This document shows, piece after piece, positions 1 through 10,901 of a stretch of DNA of 64,000 nucleotides. The stretch comes from Excoecaria cochinchinensis (lineage: Eukaryota; Streptophyta; Magnoliopsida; Malpighiales; Euphorbiaceae): the NCBI GenBank assembly GCA_947683425.1, contig CANTUQ010000003.1, positions 3,534,001-3,598,000 of the forward strand, given 5' to 3'. Each line of letters begins with the position of its first letter. Position 1 is the first letter of the stretch. The notes beneath the pieces are model-generated. The model saw only the letters and a program-made list of their open reading frames with translations, was not told the DNA's origin and made no database searches. A program made the translations under genes and the position numbers.

Positions 1-327
1 GGCTACCCAAGCATGGTCCCTGCCGATGAGTCTAGCTCATCACGAGCGTAATGATCGATCGGGTCTCCATTTAATAAACCATGACGATATGAGGATCGGG
101 TTGGTGATTATCCTTAACACTTCCCTAAATTGAGTGAAAATAGGGTCGTGCTTCGAGAACGCACCGGGACTAAAAGAGGGACCAAACTAGCATAGATCTA
201 AGGCTCTAATGCGATGCAATGCAGTTTTGAAAGAAGGTGAAATTTTTAAACTAAAACTCTATTATAATTTTTAATCAAGGTACTTTCGAATCGAAGTCTC
301 GAGTATGTTCCCCAACGGAGTGGCCAC
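1..327 (-). other. 5' leader of Tat element C (cut by window edge)
   Basis: Untranslated leader that follows the 5' LTR of a minus-strand Tat element whose body lies left of the window. The block at about 1-200 is clearly related to blocks in the leaders of A (27910-28130), B (36553-36790) and E (46365-46580, opposite strand). It includes the stem GATGAG-TCTAG-CTCATC at 27-43. No ORF is supported here; the short reading frame at 271-516 runs across the LTR junction and is not a gene. Confidence 0.75.
309..326 (-). other. Primer-binding site of element C
   Basis: On the minus strand this reads TGGCCACTCCGTTGGGGA and lies one base downstream of the LTR end. It matches, with a few changes, the TGGCGACTCCATTGGGGA site of element E. 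Sites of this type are the usual Tat/Ogre primer-binding sites, assigned in the literature (from memory) to a tRNA-Arg. Confidence 0.75.
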
Positions 328-1907
328 TGTGACGCGCGCCGAACCCCGTGGCCTCCCGAAAGCCCGCTTTAGGGCGATCAGGAGAGGTTCATAAAAACTT
401 GTAAGGTATTTAAAAGCTGCGTCTATTTTGGGCAACAGTGAGGTTTCTTGGAGTCGCCACCCAATAGAACATTGGGAAGGGTCGTCTAGCCTCAGCGAGC
501 CTAAGACGGCGCACACATATCCATCTTGGGCTAGCCAGAGAGATCTTGGAGGCCTCAGCCTCTACCCCTAGAGCCTAGGATTGTACATTTAAGCCTTTTG
601 GTGGGAATCAAGAGGTGTCTTGGAAGTCCTAGACCTCTCGCCTCACTGAGCCCCAAAGACCAGAGTGAGTTCGGGACTTCTCATTTATTTGTATCTTGAT
701 TAAAATTATAAATAAGTTTTGAATTTTATTGTTTCACCATCTTCCCACACGATGTATTTTAATTAAAGGTGCAATCATTCATATCAAAAGCGGTAAATGG
801 AAGCAAAAATCAAAATAAGGCATTCAAAAATATATTACAATAACACTAGGAGCGGAATACAACTCCCATTTGTAAAAGTGCAATACATGCATAAAACGGG
901 GTATTCATTGGAATTAGGACATTGGTCCTACCATGCATATTTTATTAAAAAATGATTGTTCATGAAGCGTCAATTTTATTGGCTAAAACGGGACATTGGT
1001 CCACAACTTCCGAGAAAATCCCAAAGTTAATTGTTATACAACTTTTGGTCTTTTTTTTCTTTAACGACATTAAAACCATTTTCATAATAACATGAATAAA
1101 AGGTAAGGGTAAAGAAAGAACCCGAATGGAAATCCTCAGACTAGCACAACCACCATCTTTCAGAACTCCAACTCCAAATGGTCAGAAAATAACTCATAGG
1201 GATAAACATGTTAGCATCAAAAGCGTGAATAAAAATAAAAATAGAAGAACGAGAGATTCTAACAGAAATAAGTTGAAAGATAAAATACATAAACTAAAAA
1301 CATGAGAGTTTGCCTAGGGACAACCTCCTGTACTGTGCCAGCGGCCATCCCTAGTATGGGGAAACAAGTAAAAAAAGAAAAACTTTCAGTTCTTCTGTAA
1401 AAGATTATAAAATAGAATAATAAAAAATATATAAAAAATTAATGTAAATCAAATTAAATTATACAAATATTAGTCCAGAATGTTTACCCTCGGATTTTAC
1501 CTTTTAAGGCGAATGTCGAATGACTTAAGTCCCCGTATACTTCACAAGGATCAAATAAAAGACAGATCAAAGAAAGAAAATTTATGTTGTTCTTTCCCTG
1601 AAAATTTGATAGCAATCGAGTGTTCGAATTAGCTGTATTGATGAAAACGAATGAATTTCGTTACCTCAAATTGGCTTAATTCGCAAGAAAAATTTGAAGA
1701 AATCAATTAATTGGAAGAAATTTTTATCAAATAAAATTCTGCAAATGAATAGGGATTTTATAAACTTTTGAGTAAATTGCTCACAAAAAAAACCTTTTCC
1801 AAAAAATAATCTCTCGAAAAAAATTAATAACTTTTCTCCAAAGAATTTTTCACTTTTCTCACCAAAATTCTCAAAAATTTCAACCCCAAAAACTGAAATT
1901 TGATCTC

Positions 1908-1917
1908 CTATTTATAG
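1908..1917 (-). promoter_or_regulatory. Probable TATA box of LTR C
   Basis: The minus strand reads CTATAAATAG, downstream (in LTR sense) of the GC-rich motif cluster at 2064-2262. This is the arrangement expected of a U3 core promoter. Confidence 0.5.
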
Positions 1918-2063
1918 GATTTTAGGAGATAATTCAGATAAGCCTCAACCCAAAGTTTGAATTTTAAAAGGACTTTAAAATTCAAATTTTTAATAAATCT
2001 TATCCCCATTTTCAAAGAAAAGAGATTAAATTTTATCCAATCCGGCGTGATCTGGTCAGTTAA

Positions 2064-2262
2064 CGTACCGACGGGCATCCCTGCAGATACCGACGGCCGT
2101 CCCTACTAAGGGCACACGTGGGAAACCGACTACAGACGTGGCGCGATACTAGGGACAGGCATCCCTATACTGCCACGTGTCCGTCCCCACTATGCCTTGA
2201 GACGGGGATCACCCCAAGTAGGGACGGGCGCCCATACACAGACGGGCATCCCGTCTGTGGAG
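2064..2262. promoter_or_regulatory. Short-motif cluster in U3 of LTR C
   Basis: A GC-rich stretch in an AT-rich LTR, with repeated words such as GACGGGCATCCC (about 2073 and 2243) and GACGGCCGTCCC (2089), and two G-box palindromes CACGTG at 2115-2120 and 2174-2179. G-boxes are bZIP/bHLH sites in plants. It lies upstream of the TATA box in LTR orientation. The ORF that covers it is an artefact. Confidence 0.5.
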
Positions 2263-2449
2263 CAAAACTCCAAATTTCAACCAAAATTTATCAAACTCTT
2301 TCAAAACTCCATGCTATAGAAAAAGATTTTAATCCTCACGAAACATGAAAGACGAAAACCTCCGAATTTCACCCATTTATCCGAAAATCGACGTTGATCT
2401 CTTCATCGGGTAACTCTGACCTGGACTGCCTCGAGACCCGGTGTCTGCA

Positions 2450-3404
2450 CACCTTTTTTCGATTTTTGACCCGCGGGGCATTTATTCTCTTCTTTTGATT
2501 TTCGGTCTTTAACCATGGAGCCTCTTTAACCTGTTAACATTGATTGGCTCCTTGAATTCATTTATGTCGTTGTCTGTTAAGATGGCTGTCCCCTTCGATA
2601 TTAATCTATTTAGCACGAACGGACCCTCTTAGGTTGGTCTAAATTTTTCCCTGATGTCTGGCACTCCCAGCCTCATCATTTTGAAGAACAGATCCCCCTC
2701 TTTCAATGGGTGCTTTCATACCTTCTTGCCAAATGATCAAGCTAGTCTCTTCTGATAAACCTGGTTATGATAATAAGCTCGTAATCTATCCTCATCCAGT
2801 AGATTCAACTGCAGTAATCGCTGTTGTGCCTATTCTGCCTCTAGAATCTTGGCTTCCATGACTACCCTTAACGATCTCATCTCAATTTTAACTGGCAAAA
2901 CCGCTTCAGTTCCATATGCCAGTAAAAATGGCATTGCTCCTGTCAAGGTTCTAACTGTGGTTCTATAACCCTAGAGTGCGAAAGGTAGCTTCTCTGCCCA
3001 GTCTTTATAGCTCTGTACCATCTTGGCCAATATTCTCTTGACATTTTTAATTGCTGCCTCAACCGCACATTAGCCTGAGGCCGGTAAGGAGAAGACTTGT
3101 TATGCTGGATCACATATTTCTGAAGCACCAGCTTAGTTTTTGCCAAGAATTGCACTCCATTATCAGACACAATATGGTGCGGGAGGCCATATTTACCTAT
3201 CAAATTCCGCTCGATGAATCGAGCCATGTCCCCGACATCAATCTTCTTAAGAGATTCCTCTTCGACCCACTTGGTGAAGTAATCAATGGTGACTACGATA
3301 AACCTATGCCCATTGGAAGCCGTGGGACATATCTCGCCTATGATATCTATTCCCTAAGCTGCAAATGGCCATGGAGACATCAAGTTATGTTGCTCTGAAA
3401 TTGG
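2450..3404 (-). pseudogene. pol: Integrase, core and C-terminal part (element B)
   Basis: Continuation of the integrase frame broken at 30792. Dropping element A and one CACGT copy restores continuity with the piece at 30792-31200. Visible landmarks are GIDIIG (first catalytic Asp) near 3350, IVSDNGVQF (second Asp) near 3160, and a degraded PYRPQAN segment with the Glu region damaged. The C-terminal segment up to the stop at 2509 parallels the end of integrase in element E (55294). A TGG codon before GIDIIG reads TAG, and there are frameshifts around 3060 and below. Nonfunctional relic. Confidence 0.85.
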
Positions 3405-3409
3405 CACGT

Positions 3410-4556
3410 TGTGACACGCGCCGGAAGAACCTAGCAAGGGCCCTCGCTTGGAATCCGCCTTTGGGATTTGAGATATTAGTTTGCGTCTTTTGATCATGGG
3501 CACCATGAGACATCATCGGTGTATCTCTCCCAATAGGACATTGGGGAGAACCACCTAGCCTAATGACGCCTAAAGGCACCTTTGAGGTATTTAGAGTCGC
3601 CACCCAATTTGCGAGAAATTGGGAAAAGTCTCTCACCTCTAACGGTCTAAACCAGAGATTCGGTGCTCGGAACCTCCCTCTTATTTATGCTTTGGTTAAT
3701 TATAAATGGATTTTTAACTTCTTAAGATTATATCTCTCATCTCACATGCTTAATCCATTAAAAATAAAAGCGCATCATAAGCATTCAAAAAGCAATAAAA
3801 TGAAAGCGATAAAGAAAGCGATAAAAGAAAGCGATAAATGAAAGCAGTAAACACACAAGCACACAATTACAAGAGAAACAATGGGCGGAATACAACCCCA
3901 ATAAGAGGAGATTAAAGATGTGAATGGGGACGGAATATAATCCCCAAAAATAAATAAAGTTGCCCCAAAATTAATTACAAGGGCCCAAAAAAAAGGAAAT
4001 GAACATAAATTTAAGACACTCATGCAAGATCAAAATAAAAGGACATACATAAATCGGGGTATTTATTTTAGGAACATTGGTTCCTTTGCGCTTACAGAAG
4101 GTTTAGGAACATTGGTTTCTTCGCATTTATCTGAAGAGGGTCCGAAGAGTCATTTTTAATTGTTTGAATTGGAAAATTGGGATGAATGATCCTATTTTGA
4201 AGAAAATTGACTCGTCGTTTTAATTGTGATATTTTTATTGTTTGGCTAAAATGAGGGACATTGGTCAAAATTTTATTAGTAGAAATTCCAATTTAATTAT
4301 AGAAATATTTTTGTGATTTTTTATCACACACGTGCACAAATAAAATAATTATTTACAAATAACACAAAACACATAAAAAGGGAGTTGGAGGCATCTCACC
4401 CAAAGCGGCGTGTTCATCCGCGCGTCGCGACCCATCCGGGGAGTCACGGGGGAGCTCACACAGCGCAACCCAAAACAAATCTCAGGCAAAAATAACATCG
4501 AAAACATTAGTAAATGCTCTAATAAAACTAATCGAACAAATAATAATGAAACAATG

Positions 4557-4631
<75 letters not shown>

Positions 4632-4643
4632 GCACAATGGTAC

Positions 4644-4693
<50 letters not shown>

Positions 4694-4805
4694 GCGATAA
4701 AATAGTAATAATAAACATACACTTTAATAATAATAATAATAATACACATGAGGTAAGCATGTAATAATAATAATAATAAACAGTAGCAAATATATAATAA
4801 GCAAA
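3410..4805 (-). repeat. 3' LTR of element A, distal part
   Basis: Aligns by eye with 28245-29640 of the 5' LTR and starts TGTGACACGCGCC directly after the CACGT target duplication. Its inner boundary is the Ath1 insertion at 4805. It contains the LTR-internal primer-site-like word (about 3594-3604), three stem-loops with an ATTG loop (4070-4267) and an AAT microsatellite. No genes; the reading frames here are LTR artefacts. Confidence 0.9.
4555..4741. repeat. (AAT)n microsatellites in A 3' LTR
   Basis: Three AAT tracts at about 4556-4631, 4643-4692 and 4724-4741, separated by short unique words. The same three tracts, with different unit numbers, occur in the 5' LTR (29395-29581). Poly-Ile/Tyr/Leu reading frames over them are meaningless. 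Confidence 0.95.
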
Positions 4806-5996
4806 TGACGCGACCTTAGCAAGTGTACTGAATCGACAAGTAATATAATGAATTATTTTTAAGACTCCAAGTTATCGTACCCAAGAGACTGTGTATGCAA
4901 GTTATGACACTTAAATGTATGCTAAAGAATTCCCAGTTGTTGAATTGATTTAATTAACTACCGATTAAAAACAAAGAATTTAAATAACCAAAATAAACAA
5001 ACGAAAATAATCAAATTAAATTAACAGCAACAATTGCAAGAAACCAAATGACGAAAAAATTAACAATATAAGAATTAAAAAATAGACAAACGTTGCTCAG
5101 GTTCACTCATCCACCCCATACCCAGATATGAATCAAAACACATAAAGAAAACATATATGAACGAAATCGGGATAACCCTCTTAATCCAAGCGTCCCATTC
5201 CGGAGCAAGCTACTCTAATTACATGACGTCCCATTCCGGAGCAAGTCATACAACTAGCCTAATCACGGGTCTAAAATCCTAGGTTCGGTTTGCTTTCCCA
5301 TTTCGAAGCCAAACAATCTAAAACCTAATTATTTCACTCCTCACTCCAATCTTAAACCATGAAAACCTGCACATATGGATTCCCATTCCGGAGCAGTCCA
5401 AATGATACAGCAAATATGACAGAAAATCTGAAGATAATTTATCATGACATTCAATCATACAATTCAATAACCAATTAAGATACATGAATTAATCCATTCA
5501 TCAAAACAGGAAATTAACTTGAAAATATACATCTCATGATTTGACAATAATAACCAGTGAAACAAACCTTCATTCATATATCGAATATCAAAATATATTT
5601 AGAATTCACATCAAGGATAGGGGCTTTAGAGATCCCCCAAACAACTAAAAGACTACTCACGATCTATTACAAAATCAAAAGAATAAAGGAAAGAATAAAC
5701 CAAGAAATTCATTGAGGTAGAAATCCCGGTTGAATCCCATGTTCTTCAGTCTTCTTCTTCGGATCTTCAATGGAGAATTAAACTAAAATTCTGGAAAACT
5801 AGAAAAATAACAATCTCTGGAAATTAAAACTATGTATCTAATGAAAATTACTCTCAATTTCTAATTGAAAACTCAAAACAAGATTGAAAACGGAAGTTTA
5901 GAACAGAAGAATAACTCATAAAATCTCAGCCGCCAAAACTAAAATCAAAAACTAACTTAAAAAAAAATTGGAACCCTAACAAAACAGAAAAGTGCA

Positions 5997-6005
5997 TTTT
6001 TATAG
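5997..6005 (-). promoter_or_regulatory. TATA box of Ath1 3' LTR
   Basis: Minus strand CTATAAAAA. It lies exactly 11 bp beyond the end of the palindrome array (6017), the same distance as in the partner LTR and in the LTR of D. Confidence 0.65.
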
Positions 6006-6016
6006 TCCTAGATGGG

Positions 6017-6523
6017 TCACGGTGACAATGAAATCACCTCACGGTGACAATGAATTTCATTGTCACCGTGAGGTGTCGAGATCTTCAATTTCCTTTCACG
6101 CACAGGAGAGGGGTCACGGTGACAATGAAATCACCTCACGGTGACAATGAATTTCATTGTCACCGTGAGGTGTCGAGATCTTCAATTTCCTTTCACGCAC
6201 ATGAGAGGGGTCACGGTGACAATGAAATTCATTGTCACCGTGAGGTCTTCAATTTTTGCTTCTGTCCAGGAGAAACTTATGTCACGGTGACAATGAAATT
6301 GATTGTCACCGTGAGGTACGTGCTGCTCTAATTCGGCCTTGATGATTTTTATGTCACGGTTACAATGAAATTGATTGCCACCATGACATGCTTCCTACTT
6401 GCATTCTGCCCAACTATGTCACGGTCATAATGAAATCCATTGTGACCGTGACCCCTCTAAGTCTGCTCCTGTCTTCAACTTCTCTTTATGTCACGGTCAC
6501 AATGAGTTTCATTGTGACCGTGA
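6017..6523. promoter_or_regulatory. Palindrome array, Ath1 3' LTR (7 units plus two half copies)
   Basis: Seven 33-bp palindromes start at 6039, 6136, 6211, 6282, 6354, 6419 and 6491; steps 97, 75, 71, 72, 65, 72. The consensus arm is TCACGGTGACAAT, mirrored as ATTGTCACCGTGA; the last two units use GGTCAC/GTGACC instead. Extra half copies at 6017 and 6113 mark a local duplication. Spacers of about 40 bp differ from each other. The array ends at the TATA box in LTR sense. Short peptide frames such as 6044-6331 come from the repeat. Confidence 0.9.
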
Positions 6524-6715
6524 GGTACCTAGAACCACACCTGCAAAGACAAATCAAAATCCATCAAAAACTATCTATAATGTATCAAAATTGCAATTTG
6601 ACTAAGATTAGTAAAATTAACTTAAAGGAAACAAAACATGACACAAAAACACAACTAAACACCCAAAAATCATATAAAAACACCATCAAAACTAAGTACT
6701 ATATTGAAGTTATCC

Positions 6716-8358
6716 AAATACCCCACACTTAGACTTTGCTCGTCCTCGAGTAAATGAACTATCCACATTCCTGAAATTTCAAACTCTAACTCAGAATACG
6801 AAAACTTAACAACAATCATAGCACCAAGCAGAAGGGTCTTAGTTACAAATCCTCAATTCAATTTATATCAAATAATTTCACATGTGTGTGTGCTAGGCTC
6901 AAAACAAATTTTCTCTTTTCAAGACAAAACAACCAATGCATTCCAGCAATTGAGCAAAGAAATTAAATATGCAAATGAATTTGCATATAGGTTTCGCACT
7001 TAAAACTCAGGATAATCATACGCCTCTCCTTTAGCATCGGAACCACAAGGGTCATCTCCACTTAAACAACTCAAATCAAGAACAGGATCAAAAGGACTTA
7101 TTCCAGGGTTGTAATGTTAGGTTAAGGTATTGGCTAACGAGAAAAGTTAAAGAATTTAAACAAAGAATTAGCCACTCTACCTAAAATTTCAACTACCCAA
7201 AACTGAACAAGATTGTCCACGTTCTACCTTCAATTCACCCATAATTTCCAATGTTGTCTAAACTTCCCCATACATAAAATACATCGAACTCAAAGCAACA
7301 AGGTGATGAACTTCCCTTTTTAATTCACTTTTGAACCCAATTATCCGTAAATATGAGTATGTCTTCTTCTACTCAAAGGTACCCCACACTTGAATTTTTC
7401 TATATTCAATACATCAAAATGAACTAAAAACAACAACACTCATTAAACTTTCATTTTTCATATTTATTTATTTTTTTTAATGGGTTACCCAAAGTCTAGA
7501 ATTTCTTATACCCATTTTTTTTCTTCTAATAAGTAACACCATACTAAATAACACCCACTAAATTCAATAATTCTTCTCACACTTCCACTATTTCAACAAT
7601 AGATACCCTTATTCAACTTTCAATGATATTCCAACCCAATCCTAGAGTGGCTGATTCTTGGAAAAGGGTAGGCAAAGGCATTTAGGCTAAATGGTAAAAT
7701 AATAGTGTAACAAAGAAAATTGCATAGTATGCTTTTAGCATACCAAATTGGCTCAACTGGGCTAGCAATGGAAATAACATAAACAGGTAGGTCTAAAGCT
7801 ATTTAAAAGTGGTTATCAAAGAAACAAATTGCCTTAATCACGTCCTAAACTTGTTTAAGTTGTTATCATGTTTCGAAGGGTGATGAGGAAGGTTCTAACC
7901 ATCCTAAAATTCCTTCACTCAAAAACTCTTACGCACTGGATTTTTCAAATTTTTACAAACAAGCCTATAGTGCATAAAAGATTGGAAATCACAAGATATA
8001 TGACTGATTGAGATTCAATTTGCTTCTAAAACTTCCAACTACTCATTTGCCAAGATCAGTTTTTAAGATAGACCATTCTCCAATTAAAGTTCAAAACATT
8101 CACAACAGGAATAACTGAGGTTAAGCTAAGCTGAGATAAAGATATTTAGGCAACGACAATAAAGTACAAAGATAACAAAACAGAAATAAACATGCATCAT
8201 ACATCAATGCTGTTAATTACATATATATATGAAGTTAATGTCTCCTACCCCCCACATAAAAACTTGCTCTCCCCAGCAAGTAAGAATATTACATATTAAG
8301 AAGTTGATGAAAAATAAAATAAATAAAAATCCAAACAAAAGATAAGAGGTCTCCCTGA
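6716..8358 (-). other. Ath1 3' untranslated region with purine tract
   Basis: Non-coding interval between ORF3 and the 3' LTR. Its LTR-proximal end reads, on the minus strand, AGTGTGGGGTATTT, the Athila-type polypurine primer for plus-strand synthesis (6716-6730). The part nearest ORF3 (about 8035-8358) matches 43291-43641 in element D. I see no gene, repeat array or strong hairpin in the remainder. Confidence 0.75.
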
Positions 8359-9618
8359 TCATTGATCTGATGGTGGTGGTGGCAGTGGGAAATGGGCATC
8401 AAACCTCACAGACCAGTCGAAAAATCCCTGGATCAGCTGGTCCATCTGGGACTGAATGGCTGCCTGAGAGGTGGAGATGGTGTCCATTGATGCGGCGATT
8501 ATGTCCATGCGTGCCATCAGAGCGTCGTACTGCTGCGATGATAATTGCGCAGGCTCTGGTGCAGGAGGGACCAGTGCCTCAGGGTCGTCCTCATACTCAT
8601 GAGGTAAACCGCCTAAATCCCGCTCGACTCCGTGTAAATACTCCTCACGAGTGGACAACCGAAAGCCATCAGCCATTGTCACATCCTTCACTATTACCTT
8701 CTTATTTGTAAGCATCTTCTGATCAATTGTGGCAATGGAAGGCAGTGATTTGTACTTTTTCAATGGGTGGCGGACACGCTTGGCTATGGTAGTGACAAAT
8801 CCCCCAAGTGCGATTTTGGTCACTTTTTTCGGCTTCCATTGCATCTCCTCCAATTTGTGCCAGAAGTGAGTGGCGCCATTTATCCAGACACCCTGGATCA
8901 TGCACGCGAGAAACAGGGCTTCCGGTAAGTTTACTTGGCCCGCTGAATCTGCATGGCTTAACAAAGATAAAGAAAAAAATCGATGGAGGATCCGCAGAAC
9001 ATGGCTGTGTAGGTGATGCGCCTTCGTTTTGCCTGAGACATACTGTGTGGCAGTCACAGTGTCGCGGATGATCGCCCATGCACCATCTTTAGAGTAATCA
9101 TCATAACAATCCGGCACCAGGTGTGGAAATCCCAGATATTCTGAAAATTCATGGAAAGTGAGGTTATACTCTACAGTGTCCAAGAAAAATGAAATTGAAC
9201 CTAGATCATTGATGAGATCGTGGCCTGGTCTACAAGTGACAGTGGACACAAAATCCCTTGTCAAGGTGGGGTAGACTTTCTCATTGAGCATGAAAACCCG
9301 CTCCCAGACAATGTGTCCGATAAGTTGCTGGACCTCATTTTTGATGCCAAGTTTCTCCAGCAGTCCAAAATCCAAATAGCTCGTTGGGATGAACGAGCAT
9401 TTGGTGAATTGAGCATACGGAACCTTTTTAGCACTTGGAACCCAGGTTGGCACCTTAGAAATGTCCACTGAATCTGCGCTGGGGGGTTGGCTGCCAGAGC
9501 TCGAAGCTAGAGCAGAGCTCTTTCGTTTTGGAGCCACTGCACGACATGGAAAAATCAAATTCAATAGCATGCGATGTGCATCAACAGCAATGGATTTTAA
9601 AATAAGGCATAATGTCAA
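8359..9618 (-). CDS. Athila third ORF (ORF-1-family / env-position protein)
   Basis: Open frame of 419 codons downstream of pol, in the position often called env-like in Athila elements. The part from about residue 75 (YLDFGLLEKLGIKNEV, then a TLTRDFVSTV segment) is the domain found in 'ATHILA ORF-1' or 'putative plant transposon protein' families; its function is unknown. The C-terminal part has a heptad-like stretch (QQYDALMARMD onward, about residues 355-395) and ends in a proline run. I see no signal peptide or membrane span, so envelope function is not supported. A good 3' splice site (TTTTTCCATGTCGTGCAG) at 9537 suggests the true coding exon starts at 9536 and the first ~28 codons are intron. 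Related to the split ORF3 of D and to the extra ORF of E (58060-60012). Confidence 0.8.
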   Translation of the reverse strand: MTLCLILKSIAVDAHRMLLNLIFPCRAVAPKRKSSALASSSGSQPPSADSVDISKVPTWVPSAKKVPYAQFTKCSFIPTSYLDFGLLEKLGIKNEVQQLIGHIVWERVFMLNEKVYPTLTRDFVSTVTCRPGHDLINDLGSISFFLDTVEYNLTFHEFSEYLGFPHLVPDCYDDYSKDGAWAIIRDTVTATQYVSGKTKAHHLHSHVLRILHRFFSLSLLSHADSAGQVNLPEALFLACMIQGVWINGATHFWHKLEEMQWKPKKVTKIALGGFVTTIAKRVRHPLKKYKSLPSIATIDQKMLTNKKVIVKDVTMADGFRLSTREEYLHGVERDLGGLPHEYEDDPEALVPPAPEPAQLSSQQYDALMARMDIIAASMDTISTSQAAIQSQMDQLIQGFFDWSVRFDAHFPLPPPPSDQ

Positions 9619-10257
9619 GCTTATGCTAACCTAGTAAACAATCTCTCAATTCCAAATGAATATACATGATGGATGCAATAATGCAAGAAGAATGCAAATG
9701 ACATAAGCATAATTTAGCAAAAGTGATGAGCAAATGCAGTATTAAACCCAGAATCACTAGTGGCAAAATGCAAGAAAAGGTTAAGAGAATTTGAGCTACT
9801 GTCAAAGTCAAAATTGATAAATGAGAACAACAAACTCATTTGAACATTATTGCGAAAGAATCTTGGCATTTTAAATTGGCAAGAATTGGAAAAAACAGGA
9901 AAACCATTCATTCAGACATTTAGTCAAACACCTGGTATGCAGATAGTTAATTGACTAAATTGAAGCCCATAGATCATACTAAGAACCCGCAATTTCAAAA
10001 CGAGGCATTACAATACAAAACAAACAATTAAAACCTAGCAATTTCCATTCTTAACCAAGAATTTGAAGAAAAATTTCAACTTAAATCATGCACACAGCTA
10101 ACTGCCCTAACATCCCAACCCAAACTCGTTCATGGATTTAACATCAGAGATTGAAATTGAGAATGAAGATATGAATTGAGAACACCCCCAACATAAATTC
10201 AGAGCATAAACAAAAGTAAATTCTAAGTGGTGAGAAATATGGAGACTTCTAACATAC
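9537..10257 (-). other. Possible intron ahead of Ath1 ORF3
   Basis: On the minus strand a donor-like GCG/GTATGTTAG at 10257 and an acceptor-like pyrimidine tract ending GTGCAG at 9537 would remove 721 nt and join a leader transcribed from the internal promoter at about 10490 to ORF3. No ATG lies in the presumed first exon; ATAGCG stands where ACCATGGCG might have been. The reading phase across the junction does not settle the start, so this is tentative. Confidence 0.35.
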
Positions 10258-10481
10258 CGCTATGGTAGAAAACAAGAACAGGGAAAAAAAAACAACACGA
10301 AAAGAAAATAAATGCAAAAATAGAAAGAAAAAGAAAGAGTAAAATCACTTGTTATAGATTATCCGGAATGGTGGTCTAAAAGAGGGAAAAGAAACACAAG
10401 TAATGCAGAGAAGAACGAAGCGTGCACGATGAGAGTGAAAAAGGTGTGGGAAAGTGAGAAATATCAAATGGAAAACTGGAA

Positions 10482-10493
10482 TTTTAAAATATC
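10482..10493 (-). promoter_or_regulatory. TATA-like sequence of an internal promoter for ORF3
   Basis: Minus strand GATATTTTAAAA. It begins 11 bp past the last palindrome of the internal array (10505), the same geometry as in the LTRs. It is followed by a pyrimidine-rich leader (10450-10260). The box is weaker than in the LTRs. Confidence 0.4.
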
Positions 10494-10504
10494 TTTTCGC
10501 TGGG

Positions 10505-10901
10505 TCACGGTCACAATGAGTTTCATTGTGACCGTGACATACCCAAAAATTACAACCCAGAATTTAACCGCCATGGGGTCACGCTGACAATGAGTTTCAT
10601 TGTCACCGTGACATAACCCATGTTTGAAATAGAATTGAATGTTCATTATGTTACGATCACAATGAGTTTCATTATCACCGTGACATAATCCAGTTTGAAA
10701 ACAGAATGTAACTCACTCTACCTCACGGTGACAATGAATTTCATTGTCACCGTGACATGTGCATACCTCAGAACAGAATGTAACTTACCTGATGGTCACG
10801 GTCACAATGAAATTCATTGTCACCGTGACATGTGCACCAACCATAATCCAGAATGTATCTTCATTTGGTCATGGTCACAATGAAATTCATTGTGACCGTA
10901 A
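10505..10901. promoter_or_regulatory. Internal palindrome array upstream of Ath1 ORF3 (6 units)
   Basis: Six 33-bp palindromes start at 10505, 10579, 10651, 10723, 10796 and 10869; steps 74, 72, 72, 73, 73. They have the same consensus as the LTR arrays, in both the GGTGAC and GGTCAC forms; the unit at 10796 has one arm of each. Spacers contain the word CAGAATG about 19 bp before some units. It lies between the integrase stop and ORF3, upstream of ORF3 in its sense. Confidence 0.88.

Larger units (their letters stand above)
328..2449 (-). repeat. 5' LTR of Tat element C
   Basis: Read on the minus strand, it starts TGCAGACACCGGG at 2449, one change from the typical Tat start TGTAGACACC, and ends CGTCACA at 328 next to the primer-binding site. 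It is most like the LTRs of element E, for example the block at 449-700 against 45880-46140, and less like those of A and B. It therefore belongs to a different subfamily from element B, into whose 3' end it is joined. The partner LTR is outside the window. Confidence 0.8.
4806..6715 (-). repeat. 3' LTR of Ath1
   Basis: Starts TGACGCGACC (plus reading) after GCAAA and ends GAAGTTATCC next to the purine tract; the right LTR ends GAAGTTATCA, so the last base is mutated. It is 1910 bp against 1798 bp for its partner, mainly because the palindrome array gained a 97-bp unit and small insertions. Words such as CCCATTCCGGAGC recur at 5192-5400. Confidence 0.92.

Noticed and set aside
3563..3841. 92-codon ORF repeated at 28398-28676
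   Set aside because: Same reason: two LTR copies of element A.
4410..4760. Reading frames rich in Ile, Tyr or Leu over AAT repeats (also 29233-29713 and 38043-38395)
   Set aside because: They translate a microsatellite in LTRs; no gene evidence.
6017..6523. CRISPR array (palindromic repeats with distinct spacers of regular length)
   Set aside because: The DNA is plant retrotransposon sequence, no cas genes exist, repeats vary and sit inside LTRs with a TATA box at a fixed distance. The layout is only superficially similar.
6044..6732. Peptides of the MTMNFIVTV type from palindrome arrays
   Set aside because: Translations of the palindrome units; they recur in several frames and on both strands.
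8359..9618. Envelope glycoprotein assignment for Athila ORF3
   Set aside because: No signal peptide, membrane span or cysteine pattern is visible; only the position matches.
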